DNA of 64,000 nt from Marinicauda salina. GTDB lineage: Bacteria; Pseudomonadota; Alphaproteobacteria; Caulobacterales; Maricaulaceae. A model generated the notes under the pieces. That model ran no database searches, was not told the origin of the DNA, and saw only the letters and a program-made list of their open reading frames with translations. The stretch spans positions 1 through 64,000 of the forward strand of contig NZ_QEXV01000004.1 of NCBI RefSeq assembly GCF_003122085.1, written 5' to 3'. Below, one piece after another: positions 31,392 through 42,201 of this stretch. Made by a program: the position numbers and the translations under genes. Position 1 is the stretch's first letter, and each line of letters begins with the position of its first letter.

Positions 31392-32624
31392 TCAGTTGGC
31401 CGCGGCCCGCCGCTTCGCCAGATCGGCGACGAATCTGTCGAACACGCCGAAGCTGTCCTGGGGTCCCGGGCTGGCCTCGGGGTGATGCTGGACGGAGAAC
31501 ACCGGCCGGTCGGTCAGGCGGAAGCCGCAATTGCTGCCGTCGAACAGCGAGACATGCGTCTCGACGGCGTCGGCGGGCAGGGTGTCGCGATCGACCGCGA
31601 AGCCGTGATTCATCGACACGATCTCGACCTGGCCGGTCTCGCGATTCTTCACCGGGTGGTTCGCCCCGTGATGGCCCTGGGCCATCTTCACGGTCTTCGC
31701 GCCCAGCGCCAGCGCGATCATCTGATGGCCGAGGCAGATGCCCAGCGTCGGGACGCCGGCCTCGATCACGCCGCGGATCGTCTCCAGCGCGTATTCGCCG
31801 GTGGCGGCGGGATCGCCGGGACCGTTGGAGACGACGACGCCGTCGGGCTTCATCGCCAGCACGTCGGCCGCGCTCGTCGAGCCCGGCGCGACCCGCACGC
31901 GCGCCCCGGCGGCGACCAGCCGGCGCAGGATGTTCGCCTTCACGCCGTAGTCGAGCACCACGACGAGGGGGCCGTCGGCCCGACCCTCGGCGTAACCCTC
32001 GGGCCAGTTCCAGCCGTCGACCGCCCAGTCGCCGGCCTCGGCGCGGCTGACGGCGCGGGCGAGCTCCGCGCCTTCCATCGCCGGCGCCGCGCCCGCCAGC
32101 TCGGCGAGCCGGTCGGCGTCGAGCCCGCCGTCGCGGGAATGCGCGATCGCCACGATCGGCATGCCTTTCTCGCGGATGCGCCGGGTGAGCGCGCGGGTGT
32201 CGACGCCGGTCACCGCGATGATCCCGCGCGCGGCGAGCCATTCGGCGAAGCTCTGCTCGGCGCGCCAGTTCGCCGGCGGGGTGATCGTCGCGCGCGAGAC
32301 CATGCCGACCGCGGCGCGCCGGGCGGGCTCGCTGGAGGCTTCCTCGTCCTCGGCGTTGGCCCCGACATTGCCGATATGGGGGAAGGTGAAGCACACGACC
32401 TGGCCGGCGTAGGAGGGATCGGTGAGGATTTCCTGGTGGCCGGTCATCGCCGTGTTGAAGCACAGCTCGCCGGTGGCGACGCCCGTGGCCCCGGCGCCGT
32501 CGCCGTAGACGACCGTGCCGTCGGCGAACACGATCGCCCCGGTGGCGTGCGCCGCGCGCGCGGCGCCGTCCCCCTCATGCGACTGCGACCGCACGCGGGG
32601 TTGATTCTCTGCAGCTTCCGGCAT
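31392..32624 (-). CDS. carA: Carbamoyl-phosphate synthase small subunit
   Basis: This 410-residue subunit hydrolyses glutamine and channels ammonia to CarB. The N-terminal domain has GELCFNTAMTGHQEILTDPSY (first part GELCFNTAMTGHQEI), and the class I amidotransferase domain has the catalytic cysteine in LGICLGHQM and the histidine-glutamate pair in VQHHPEASPGPQD. ATG 32624 is preferred because AGGGAG lies upstream at fair spacing, although an in-frame GTG at 32657 is possible. It is divergent from yqeY, so the 32625-32813 gap should hold both promoters. Confidence 0.97.
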   Translation of the reverse strand: MPEAAENQPRVRSQSHEGDGAARAAHATGAIVFADGTVVYGDGAGATGVATGELCFNTAMTGHQEILTDPSYAGQVVCFTFPHIGNVGANAEDEEASSEPARRAAVGMVSRATITPPANWRAEQSFAEWLAARGIIAVTGVDTRALTRRIREKGMPIVAIAHSRDGGLDADRLAELAGAAPAMEGAELARAVSRAEAGDWAVDGWNWPEGYAEGRADGPLVVVLDYGVKANILRRLVAAGARVRVAPGSTSAADVLAMKPDGVVVSNGPGDPAATGEYALETIRGVIEAGVPTLGICLGHQMIALALGAKTVKMAQGHHGANHPVKNRETGQVEIVSMNHGFAVDRDTLPADAVETHVSLFDGSNCGFRLTDRPVFSVQHHPEASPGPQDSFGVFDRFVADLAKRRAAAN

Positions 32625-32813
32625 ACCTGCTCGCTCCCTGACGCTGCGCGCACGCACGCGACGGCGCTTCAGCGCATGGCCCGACTCTTGCGGGCGACCG
32701 CGCGGAACCTAGGCAAGCCGCGATGCGCGGTCAAGCAAGGCTCGGTGATAATAACGTCAGGCGAAACAAGGACTTGCGCGCAGCTCGCTGCGGCGGTCCG
32801 GGATTGGATCGGG

Positions 32814-33281
32814 ATGTCTCTCCGCGACAGCATTCAGGACGACCTCAATGAGGCGATGAAGGCCCGCGACCAGGTGCGCGTCTCGACGCTCCGCCTGATC
32901 CAGGCCGCCATCAAGGATCGCGACATCTCCGCGCGTTCCGAGGACCGCTGCGAGGGCTGCGCCGACCAGGAGATCATGGCGCTGCTGCAGAAGCTCGTGA
33001 AGCAGCGCGAGGAGAGCGCCGAGACCTATGAAAAGGCCGGCCGGCTCGATCTCGCCGAGCGCGAGCGCGCCGAGGCCGAGATCGTGCGCGAATACCTGCC
33101 CCGCCCGATGGCCGATCGCGAGATCGCCGACGCCGCCCGCGAGGTCGTCGACGAGCTCGACGCCTCCGGCCTGAAGGACATGGGCAAGTGCATGGGCGCG
33201 CTCAAGGAGCGCTACGCCGGCCGGATGGACTTCTCCAAGGCCGGCCAGGAAGTCAAAACCCTGCTCCAGGGCCAGACCTGA
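32814..33281 (+). CDS. GatB/YqeY domain protein
   Basis: The 155-residue protein matches the YqeY family, related to the tRNA-binding tail of the GatB amidotransferase subunit. Features are SLRDSIQDDLNEAMKARDQ, VSTLRLIQAAIKDRDI, LLQKLVKQREESAETYEKAGR and EYLPRPMADREI. Bacterial YqeY proteins are of unsettled function. A CEGCADQ insert with two cysteines at about residues 45-48 is visible. It begins at ATG 32814 and is followed by dnaG and rpoD on the same strand, an order common in alphaproteobacteria. Confidence 0.93.
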   Translation: MSLRDSIQDDLNEAMKARDQVRVSTLRLIQAAIKDRDISARSEDRCEGCADQEIMALLQKLVKQREESAETYEKAGRLDLAERERAEAEIVREYLPRPMADREIADAAREVVDELDASGLKDMGKCMGALKERYAGRMDFSKAGQEVKTLLQGQT

Positions 33282-33386
33282 TCCGCATTGATCCGCCTCC
33301 GGCGGCTTGAGGGCGTAGCGGAGCCGCCGCGTGCGGCGTATCGTGCGCGCTGCTCAACCGCGTTCGCAGGGTCCCCACCGCCCGAG

Positions 33387-35207
33387 ATGGCTCTTCCCGA
33401 CGGCTTCATCGACGAGATCAAGGCGCGCGTCCGCCCGTCCGACCTGATCGGGCGGACGGTGGCGCTCAAGCGCCAGGGCCGCGAGTTCGTCGGGCTGTCG
33501 CCGTTCAAGAAGGAGCGCACGCCCTCGTTTTTCGTCAATGACGAGAAGGGCTTCTATCACTGCTTCGCCTCGCAGAAGCACGGCGACGTCTTCACCTGGC
33601 TGCAGGAGACCCAGGGGCTGAGCTTCATGGAGGCCGTCGAGACGCTCGCCCGCGAGGCCGGTCTCGACATGCCCAAGCCCGACCCCGAGGCGGCCCGCCG
33701 CGAGGAGGTCCGCAAGGGGCTGGTCGAGTGGATGGAGGCCGCCCACGGCTTCTTCCGCCGCCAGCTCGCCGGCTCGGCCGGCGCCGAGGCGCGCGCCTAT
33801 CTCGAGCGCCGCGGGCTCGGACGCGCCGAGCAGGAGCGCTTCGGACTGGGCTATGCGCCCGAAAGCCGCCGCGCGCTCAGGGACTTCCTGCAGGCCGAGG
33901 GCGCGAAGCCCGACGAGCTGGTCGAGGCCGGGCTCGTCATCAAGCCCGACGACGGCGGCGAGAGCTATGACCGCTTCCGCGACCGGGTGATGTTCCCCAT
34001 CCACGACGCGCGCGGCCGGCTGGTCGCCTTCGGCGGCCGGGCGCTGTCGAAGGAGGCCCGGGCGAAATATCTCAACTCGCCGGAGACGCCGCTCTTTCAC
34101 AAGGGCGCGACCCTCTACCGCTATCCCGAGGCGCGCCGCGCCGCCGCCGATCCCAAGCTGAAGGCGCGCGGGCTGATCGTGGCCGAGGGCTACATGGACG
34201 TCATCGCCTTCGCGCGCGCCGGCCTCGACCACGCCGTCGCGCCGCTGGGCACCGCGCTCACCGAGGACCAGCTGCGCCTGCTGTGGCGGGCCGGCGGCGA
34301 GCCGGTCGTCTGCCTCGACGGCGACGAGGCTGGCCGCCGCGCCGCGGCGCTGGCCGCCGAACGCGCCCTGCCGCTGCTCGAGGCCGGCCGCACGCTGCGC
34401 TTCGTCTTCCTGCCCGACGGCCAGGACCCCGACGACCTCCTGCGCGACGCCGGAGCCCAGGCGCTGCACGAGGCGGTCGCCGGGGCGCGGCCGCTGATCG
34501 ACGTGCTGTGGGAGCGCGAGCACGCCGTCGAGCCGCTCGACGATCCCGACCGGCGCGCGGGCTTCCGCCGCCGGCTGCGCGCGCTGGTCGCCAAGGTCGG
34601 CGATCCGGACGTGCGCGAGGAATACCGCGCCGAGATCGACCGGCGCCTGGCCGCCGAGTTCGGGTCCGGCTTGCGAGGACGCGGCGCGGGGCCTCGCGGC
34701 CGCGGCCGCTTCGGCCCGCCGCCGGGACCGTCGAGCGAACTCAAGCGCTCGCGCACCGCGCCGCGGGCGCCGGCGAGCGCGCGCCAGCTGCTTTTCGCCG
34801 CCGTGGAATGGCCCGAGATCGCCGAATCCGAGGCCGAGACTCTGGCCGAGCTGGCCTGCGGGCCGCTTGACAGTTTTCGTGACGCTGTTCTAGACGCCGT
34901 GTCTTCTGGGGAGTCTGTGACCGGCGGCGGACTGGCGTCGGCGCTCTCGAGGGAAGGATTCACGTCCGTGTTGCGCGCTCTGGAGGTCGAACGGCCGATG
35001 GCGCGCGCTGCGCTGGGCGGGGAGGAGGCTGCGCTCGAGCAGCGCCTGGAGGCTTGGCGCGCGCTCGCCAGTTCTTATATGGAGCAGACCGAAGAGGGAT
35101 CCCGCCAGGCCGAGGAACGCGCGCGTCAGGAACACGTTCTCGAAGGCGGCGATTCCGACGCGTTGAAGGAATTCCTGGCGGCGGTGCGCCGGGGTCGCAA
35201 AAGATAG
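33387..35207 (+). CDS. dnaG: DNA primase DnaG, zinc ligands largely lost
   Basis: The 606-residue primase makes RNA primers at the replication fork. The N-terminal CHC2-like domain is recognisable ([20 protein letters not shown] then FYHCF), but three of the four usual zinc ligands are replaced: S38, K41 and S62, with only C59 left. The catalytic TOPRIM core is intact, with [13 protein letters not shown] and [14 protein letters not shown], and the RNA-polymerase domain block [13 protein letters not shown] is present. The C-terminal DnaB-interaction region is divergent after a low-complexity [11 protein letters not shown] linker. Similar zinc-less N-termini occur, as I recall, in some alphaproteobacteria, so this may be lineage-typical. 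It precedes rpoD by 50 bases. Confidence 0.95.
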   Translation: MALPDGFIDEIKARVRPSDLIGRTVALKRQGREFVGLSPFKKERTPSFFVNDEKGFYHCFASQKHGDVFTWLQETQGLSFMEAVETLAREAGLDMPKPDPEAARREEVRKGLVEWMEAAHGFFRRQLAGSAGAEARAYLERRGLGRAEQERFGLGYAPESRRALRDFLQAEGAKPDELVEAGLVIKPDDGGESYDRFRDRVMFPIHDARGRLVAFGGRALSKEARAKYLNSPETPLFHKGATLYRYPEARRAAADPKLKARGLIVAEGYMDVIAFARAGLDHAVAPLGTALTEDQLRLLWRAGGEPVVCLDGDEAGRRAAALAAERALPLLEAGRTLRFVFLPDGQDPDDLLRDAGAQALHEAVAGARPLIDVLWEREHAVEPLDDPDRRAGFRRRLRALVAKVGDPDVREEYRAEIDRRLAAEFGSGLRGRGAGPRGRGRFGPPPGPSSELKRSRTAPRAPASARQLLFAAVEWPEIAESEAETLAELACGPLDSFRDAVLDAVSSGESVTGGGLASALSREGFTSVLRALEVERPMARAALGGEEAALEQRLEAWRALASSYMEQTEEGSRQAEERARQEHVLEGGDSDALKEFLAAVRRGRKR

Positions 35208-35257
35208 ACGCGTCCCGCGCCGCGGATGCACGAGAGCTCGAGGAACCGGAACCAGGC

Positions 35258-37330
<2,073 letters not shown>

Positions 37331-37396
37331 GCTGTCGCAGACGCCCGGCGCCCCGAGGGCGCCCGGTCAGCCGGATTTGTTACGAGTTACGGAGAA

Positions 37397-37421
37397 CCCC
37401 GGCCCCCGCGCCGGGGTTTTT
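37397..37421 (+). terminator. Rho-independent terminator after rpoD
   Basis: A CCCCGG/CCGGGG stem with a CCCCCGCG loop is followed by five T residues. It lies 66 bases after the rpoD stop codon. Confidence 0.85.
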
Positions 37422-37433
37422 CGTTGGGGGGGG

Positions 37434-37783
37434 CAGGCCCGATCGCGCGGGCGTCTCGCCAATCTTGTCATCCCGGCCGGCCCTCAGGCCGAGCCGGGAC
37501 CTGCCGGACTCGCGAACCGACGTCATTGCGCGCCGCGTCTCTCCACGGCTCTTTCCCGGCGCAAGCCGGGACCCAGGAGAGGGGCGGGCGCGGTGTAGCG
37601 ACTCCCGGGCCCCGACTTTCGTCGGGGAAGAGCCACATATCTTTCTTGAGCGCCTCCGCCTTCGTCATTTCCGACCGCGCTTCGCGCGTCGGGGATGACG
37701 AGGGAGAGGCGGAGCGAGACGCCTCCCGCCTTCCTTCGCCCGTTCCGCCGACGCATACTCCGCGCAAACACTGGAGAGCCCCC
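37434..37783. repeat. Repeat-rich spacer between rpoD and the GNAT gene
   Basis: No gene was seen before 37784. Palindromes include TCCCGGCC...GGCCGAGCCGGGA near 37467-37499, CCCGGCGCAAGCCGGG near 37554-37569 followed by ACCCAGGAGAGG, and CCCCGACTTTCGTCGGGG near 37611-37628. The last two match repeats at 53-142. Confidence 0.7.
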
Positions 37784-38245
37784 ATGTCAGACACCGACAT
37801 CAATGTCCGCGCCGCCCGGCCGAAGGACGCCGCGGCGATCGCGCGGCTTTCGAAGGAACTCAACGAGGTCGTGGGCGACTCCACCGAGCACTGCACGCCG
37901 GAGAACATCAAATCGACGCTGTTCGGCCAGGACGCGAGTTTCCACGTCCTCGTCGCCGAGCGCGTCGAGGACGGCGAGCCGATCGGCTACGCGGTCTGGC
38001 ACGCCTATTACGACAGCGGCCATGGCGGCGCCGGGGCCTGGCTCGCCGAGGTCTGCGTGGGCAAGGCCGGCCGCGGCGAGGGCGCCGGTCGGGCCCTGTT
38101 CGAGGCCGTCGTCGAGGACGTCCGCGAGAGCCCGGCGACCTTCCTGATGTGGACGAGCTCCGAGCACGAAGCCGCGATCGGCCTCTACGAGAGCACGGGA
38201 GGACACTCCAAGTCGGTGCGCCGCTGGGAGATCAACGGGCTTTGA
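37784..38245 (+). CDS. GNAT family N-acetyltransferase
   Basis: The 153-residue protein has the GNAT fold: an N-terminal strand NVRAARPKDAAAIARLSKEL, the central GYAVWHAYYDSGHGGAGAWL, the acetyl-CoA pyrophosphate loop in VCVGKAGRGEGAGRALFEAV (Q/RxxGxG/A-like RGEGAGR), and a C-terminal helix-strand SSEHEAAIGLYESTGG. The substrate is unknown; diamine-type acetyltransferases are similar in overall pattern. Start ATG 37784 is preceded by a GGAGAG site. The next gene starts within its stop codon (TTGA overlap). Confidence 0.85.
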   Translation: MSDTDINVRAARPKDAAAIARLSKELNEVVGDSTEHCTPENIKSTLFGQDASFHVLVAERVEDGEPIGYAVWHAYYDSGHGGAGAWLAEVCVGKAGRGEGAGRALFEAVVEDVRESPATFLMWTSSEHEAAIGLYESTGGHSKSVRRWEINGL

Positions 38246-38667
38246 CGGCGCAGGCCCGCATCCGGGTGCAGACATCCGGCCCCGGCCTCTACGAGTTCAC
38301 CGCCGAGGCGGCCGATTTCGTGCGCGCGGCGGCCGCCGGCGAGGCGCTCCTGGTCTGCTTCGCGCGCCACACCTCGTGCTCGCTCGTGATCCAGGAGAAC
38401 GCCGATCCGGACGTGAAGCGCGATCTCGACGAGTTCTTCGCCCGGCTCGTCCCCGACGCCGACGATACGTCAATGGGCTGGCTGAGGCACGTCACCGAGG
38501 GCCCCGACGACATGCCCGCCCACATCAAGGCCGCGCTGACGGCGAGCTCGCTGTCGGTCCCGGTCGCAGACGGCCGCATGCTGCTGGGGACCTGGCAGGG
38601 GCTCTACCTGTTCGAGCACCGTACGGGCGCGCAGTCCCGCGAGATCGTGCTGCACCTGGCGCAATAG
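38242..38667 (+). CDS. YjbQ family protein (UPF0047; secondary thiamine-phosphate synthase type)
   Basis: The 141-residue protein matches the YjbQ/UPF0047 family. Conserved landmarks are LLVCFARHTSCSLVIQENADP, the central WLRHVTEGPDDMPAHIKAAL (catalytic-looking histidines) and LLGTWQGLYLFEHRTG. Some members can complement thiamine-phosphate synthase loss, but the natural function is not settled. It starts with TTG at 38242, overlapping the GNAT stop codon as TTGA, so translation is probably coupled. A 15-base-pair hairpin follows within three bases of the stop codon. Confidence 0.9.
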   Translation: MTAQARIRVQTSGPGLYEFTAEAADFVRAAAAGEALLVCFARHTSCSLVIQENADPDVKRDLDEFFARLVPDADDTSMGWLRHVTEGPDDMPAHIKAALTASSLSVPVADGRMLLGTWQGLYLFEHRTGAQSREIVLHLAQ

Positions 38668-38669
38668 GA

Positions 38670-38703
38670 AAGACGCGCGGACGGTCTCCCGTCCGCGCGT
38701 CTT
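38670..38703. terminator. Long perfect hairpin, probable bidirectional terminator
   Basis: AAGACGCGCGGACGG and its exact complement pair over a TCTC loop. It lies between the yjbQ gene and the convergent gene at 38754, so it probably stops transcription from both sides. Confidence 0.7.
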
Positions 38704-38753
38704 CGGCGTCCCCGGCGGGCGCGCCGGAACGCGCCCGAGCCTGCCCGGAACGC

Positions 38754-39599
38754 CTAGTCCGGCCGCGTCGCGCGGCGGACGGGCCGGGCCCGCGCCGGGG
38801 GATCGGTCCGCGCCGGGGGCTCGGCGTCGGACCCGCGGGTCGAGACGACCTCGCGGGCGCGGTCGGGGACGGGGGTGGTCACCGCGCCGGGCGTGCCCAC
38901 GATGGTGGGCACGTCGGCGATGTCGGCGTCGCCCTGGTAGAAGACCCGGATCGGCATGTCGAACTGGCGCAGGCCGGCGTACTCGCCGTGGATGCTGTTG
39001 CTGTCATAGCGGCACCAGCCCGCGGCGCTGAGCGTGACGGTCGTCTCGAAGACGGCGTCCTCGCGCAGGAAATCGGCCTCCGTCCCGGAATTGTTCTCGA
39101 CGAACGTCTCCAGATGGTTCTCGACCAGCGCGACCGGGTTGAAGAACAGCGTGACGGCCTGGTCCGGATCCCAGTCGTGCGGGAGGTCGAGCACGAACTC
39201 GAGATCGAAGTTCTCGAGCGCGTCCTCGCCCTCGAAGTACTGCATCTCCGAGTTGTCCCAGATCCCCAGCGGGAACGGATCGGCGCCGCCCTCGCTGACA
39301 GCGACCGTGGTTTCGCCGACCAGCAGCTGGGCGCGCTGGGCCCAGTTCGAAGCGTAGTCGTAGCTGTTGCACCAGACCTGGCCCGTCATCGCGATCATTG
39401 GATCATCGGACACCATCCGGAGATCGCGGTCGGCGGGATCGGTGCTGGCCGCGACATTGCGCACCGTCACCTGGACCTGGGGGACCGGCGAGGTGACGAT
39501 GATGTCGTGGACGCGGCTCGACAGGTCGGTCGTTCCCTCCGCGAGCGCGGCGGGCGCGAGCGCCGCAGCGGCGGCGCAGGAGAAAAGCAGGCGTTTCAT
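38754..39599 (-). CDS. Exported protein of unknown function
   Basis: The 281-residue product has a signal peptide (MKRLLFSCAAAAALAPAALA) and a mature domain rich in beta-strand pattern with two cysteines (VWCNSYDYAS and AAGWCRYDSN) likely to pair in the periplasm. A low-complexity Pro/Arg tail (RTDPPARARPVRRATRPD) ends it. I do not recognise a family. It lies 68 bases downstream of the GxEPDEID-repeat protein on the same strand; both are exported, so they may share a transcript and a surface role. Confidence 0.6.
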   Translation of the reverse strand: MKRLLFSCAAAAALAPAALAEGTTDLSSRVHDIIVTSPVPQVQVTVRNVAASTDPADRDLRMVSDDPMIAMTGQVWCNSYDYASNWAQRAQLLVGETTVAVSEGGADPFPLGIWDNSEMQYFEGEDALENFDLEFVLDLPHDWDPDQAVTLFFNPVALVENHLETFVENNSGTEADFLREDAVFETTVTLSAAGWCRYDSNSIHGEYAGLRQFDMPIRVFYQGDADIADVPTIVGTPGAVTTPVPDRAREVVSTRGSDAEPPARTDPPARARPVRRATRPD

Positions 39600-39667
39600 G
39601 GCGTGGCTCCCTTGAGCACGGGGGCGAGGCCCGCCCGTCGCCGGGCGGGCCCCGTCCTGGTCAGGCG

Positions 39668-40645
39668 TTAGCGGCGTGAGGAGTCCGGACGGCTCGCAGC
39701 CCCGCGGACCTTCTGCACGGCCGGCAGGATGAGGCCGGCTTCCCCGTCGGTCGCGCGAGCGTCGATCTCGTCGGGCTCGATGCCCGCGAGCGGCTCGGGA
39801 CGGCCGTCGAAGCGGCTGTCGATCTCGTCGGGCTCCAGGCCCGCGCGCGGCCGGGGACGGTCGTCGAAACGGCTGTCGATCTCGTCGGGCTCGACGCCCG
39901 CGTTCGGCACGCCGTCATTGTTGGTGTCGCCGACCGCGACGCGGACCTGCTTGGCCGCGTCCTTCGACTTGCCGCCGTCCGAGCGGTCGTCGCTCATGCG
40001 CGCGTCGATCTCGTCGGGCTCGATGCCGGCAAGCGGTTCGGAACGGCCGTCGAAGCGAGCGTCGATCTCGTCGGGCTCGAGGCCGGCGGTCCCGGCGCCG
40101 TGGGCGTCGAACACGCGCACATGAGCGCCGCCGCTGGCCGCGGCGCCGACGCCGTCGCCGGGAATGTCGTCGATGCGGCAGAAGGACTTGCCGCACTGGC
40201 CGGCGAGCGCCTCGTCGTCGCCCGACTGCGCGGTCTCGATGGTCGAGGCCGTCGCGCGCTGCATCTTCGGTCCGGCGCTGGAAGTGTTTTTCCGCGGGGC
40301 GGCCGCCTCCGGCGCGTTGAGGTTGATCCAGTCACAATGCGCGTTGGACGGGCAGGCGTTCGCGGCGGCCGCCGGCGCGTCGATCTCGTCGGGCTCGACG
40401 CCGGCGTCGGCGTTGGACTGCCTGCGCGGGGCGACGGCCTGGACGGCGGGCAGCAGCAGCGCGGCGGCCTCGGCCTCTTCCTCGTCCGCGCCGAGGGCGC
40501 GGGCGGCGAAGCGGGCGAGCGCGCTGCCGCGGGGTTCTTCCCGCTCGACCCGGCGGTCGTCGCGGTTCTGCTGGGCCTCGACGGGCGCCAGCGCGGTCAG
40601 GGCGAGCGCGCTGGCGAGCCCGATGGTGGTGGGGAGGGTCTTCAT
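39668..40645 (-). CDS. Exported protein with GxEPDEID repeats
   Basis: The 325-residue protein has a signal peptide (about residues 1-24, cleavage after VEA). It contains at least six copies of AG[VIL]EPDEID[AS], most followed by RFD-R-P/E spacers, one near residue 82 and five between about 190 and 305. A related LPAVQ motif occurs both before the first repeat (LLLPAVQAV) and after the last (LILPAVQKV). One repeat follows a DTNNDGVPNAG segment that resembles a calcium-loop. The acidic repeats suggest ion binding or a protein interaction surface, but this is inference and no family was recognised. The repeats are also similar at DNA level, indicating recent expansion. It is divergent from the HTH regulator at 40822. 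Confidence 0.75.
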   Translation of the reverse strand: MKTLPTTIGLASALALTALAPVEAQQNRDDRRVEREEPRGSALARFAARALGADEEEAEAAALLLPAVQAVAPRRQSNADAGVEPDEIDAPAAAANACPSNAHCDWINLNAPEAAAPRKNTSSAGPKMQRATASTIETAQSGDDEALAGQCGKSFCRIDDIPGDGVGAAASGGAHVRVFDAHGAGTAGLEPDEIDARFDGRSEPLAGIEPDEIDARMSDDRSDGGKSKDAAKQVRVAVGDTNNDGVPNAGVEPDEIDSRFDDRPRPRAGLEPDEIDSRFDGRPEPLAGIEPDEIDARATDGEAGLILPAVQKVRGAASRPDSSRR

Positions 40646-40730
40646 CTCTGTTTCTCCGTTGCTGTTCCGGCCGACTTCATGCCGGCGCTCTCAACGGAGC
40701 GGCTTTTGATCGAAACCGGCGCGTGCGGCG

Positions 40731-40821
40731 AGATGCATCGGCGACCGCCGGCGCGCGCACCGGGTTGCACGACGGTTGAACAAAAGTTGCAGATCGATGC
40801 ACGCAGGCGCATACTGCATGC
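40731..40821. promoter_or_regulatory. Cluster of TGCA-centred words in a divergent promoter region
   Basis: The gap between the exported repeat protein and the HTH regulator contains GATGCATCGG (40733), TTGCACGAC, TTGCAGATCGATGCACG (about 40787-40804, an imperfect inverted repeat) and TGCATGCATG touching the regulator's start codon. Such clustering suggests binding sites for the adjacent regulator, but only by eye. Confidence 0.35.
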
Positions 40822-41712
40822 ATGAAGATCGACCGCCTGTCCGACAAGCTGGCGCTGGTGCTCAAGGCGCTCGTGATGAGCCGCACGGGGCTGGCCGCCG
40901 CGCTCAATGTCGACAAGTCGCTGGTCGGGCGCTGGGTGTCGGGGGCGGTCCATCCCTCCGAGCACAACCTGGCGCTTCTCACCCGCTTCATCGCCGAGCG
41001 GATCGAGGGTTTCACCCTGGTCGACTGGGAGCGCGACCCGGCGAGCTTCGCCGAGCTGCTGGGCGTGGAGCCGCCGGCGGAGGCGAAGGCCTCCGGCGTG
41101 CCCGGCGACTGGCTGCCCGAGAGCATCTACGAGGAATCGGTCCTCAACACGCGCCAGCGCGGTTCGGCCTATGAAGGCTTCTGGAAGTCGACGCGCGCCT
41201 CGCACGACCTGCCCGGCCGCTTCGTCCACGACATCTCGATGATCGAGTGCCGCGGTCGATCGCGGCTGCATTTCCGCGCCGGGGTCGAGGGCGTGCGCTA
41301 CGAGGGGCGCTGCCTTTTGCTCGGCCACCAGATCTTCGCCAGCGCCGCCGACGCCGATCACGGCTCGATGTTCTTCGCCCTGTTCAACGGCGTGGCGCGC
41401 CAGCGCGCCGAGGTGCTCGACGGCATGTCGATGACGACGCTGCGCGACGCCGGCGCCTCGCCGGCCTGCTCGGTGGTGGTGATGGAGCGCATCGGCGATC
41501 TCACCGACGACGCCGAGGCCGACCGCGCCCGCTTCGAGGCCGAGGTCGCCGCGCTCGCCCCGCTCGCGCCCGAAGGCGCGGTGCCCGACGAGCTTGCGGC
41601 CCACCTCACCGAAGCGCCCTTTGACGGCGCGCCCGGCGTCATGCGCCTGCTCTACGGCCGCTCGATGGCGCGCGGGGCGAGCGTGGAGGCGCTCGTCGGC
41701 CGGGCCTACTGA
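40822..41712 (+). CDS. HTH-domain regulator with uncharacterised C-terminal domain
   Basis: The 296-residue protein begins with a lambda-repressor-like helix-turn-helix (about residues 5-60, GLAAALNVDKSLVGRWVSG), followed by a longer C-terminal domain. That part contains ESVLNTRQRGSAYEGFWKST, FVHDISMIECRGRSRLHFRAG, GMSMTTLRDAGASPACSVVV and a final helical end. I do not recognise the C-terminal domain; it could be a ligand-sensing module. It is divergent from the EPDEID-repeat protein gene, which makes that gene a plausible target. Confidence 0.75.
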   Translation: MKIDRLSDKLALVLKALVMSRTGLAAALNVDKSLVGRWVSGAVHPSEHNLALLTRFIAERIEGFTLVDWERDPASFAELLGVEPPAEAKASGVPGDWLPESIYEESVLNTRQRGSAYEGFWKSTRASHDLPGRFVHDISMIECRGRSRLHFRAGVEGVRYEGRCLLLGHQIFASAADADHGSMFFALFNGVARQRAEVLDGMSMTTLRDAGASPACSVVVMERIGDLTDDAEADRARFEAEVAALAPLAPEGAVPDELAAHLTEAPFDGAPGVMRLLYGRSMARGASVEALVGRAY

Positions 41713-41794
41713 CGGCGCGATCCCGGCGACAAGCCGCCGTCCGCGAGTCTAACGTCGGCGTCGACGCTTGCTGATTCTCTCCGAGGAGACCGCC

Positions 41795-42085
41795 ATGGCC
41801 GACGCCCCCCTGGGCTCGAAGCTCAACCCCTCGCAATTCGACTGCCTGCCCGACCTCGCCGAGGACGAGCCCTATTTCGTGATCCGGGCTCACGACCCGC
41901 TCTCCAACGCGCTGGTCGAACTGCACGCCTATATCGGCGCGGGCCAGTCCGGCGCGGCGCACAACAAGCTCGCCGAGATCATGGAGCTCACGCGCGAAAA
42001 GCCGCCGCGGCCCTCGGGCAGCCCGAAATATCGCGAGACGTTCGCGATCTCCGCGGCGATGGAGCGCTGGCGCGAGGACGAATAG
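41795..42085 (+). CDS. Small hypothetical protein
   Basis: The 96-residue soluble protein starts at ATG 41795 with a CCGAGGAGAC ribosome site. Visible blocks are EDEPYFVIRAHDPLSNALVE, ELHAYIGAGQSGAAHNKLAE and ISAAMERWRE; it looks alpha-helical and short enough to be a binding or regulatory protein. No known family was recognised. It follows the HTH regulator on the same strand with an 82-base gap. Confidence 0.55.
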   Translation: MADAPLGSKLNPSQFDCLPDLAEDEPYFVIRAHDPLSNALVELHAYIGAGQSGAAHNKLAEIMELTREKPPRPSGSPKYRETFAISAAMERWREDE

Positions 42086-42201
42086 GCGCGCGGCGTGGTC
42101 GGAACGCCGCGCGCGACGGATCGCCGGAGGCGCGGAGCGCGGCGCGAGGTCGGGGGGATGGCGCGATCGCGCCCGCGCGCTCCGGCCGCTGAGCGCCGGC
42201 C

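Noticed and set aside
39720-40430. Regularly spaced GTCGATCTCGTCGGGCTC units suggesting a CRISPR array
   Set aside because: These encode the EPDEID protein repeats in frame, and the segments between them are also coding; no cas genes were seen.
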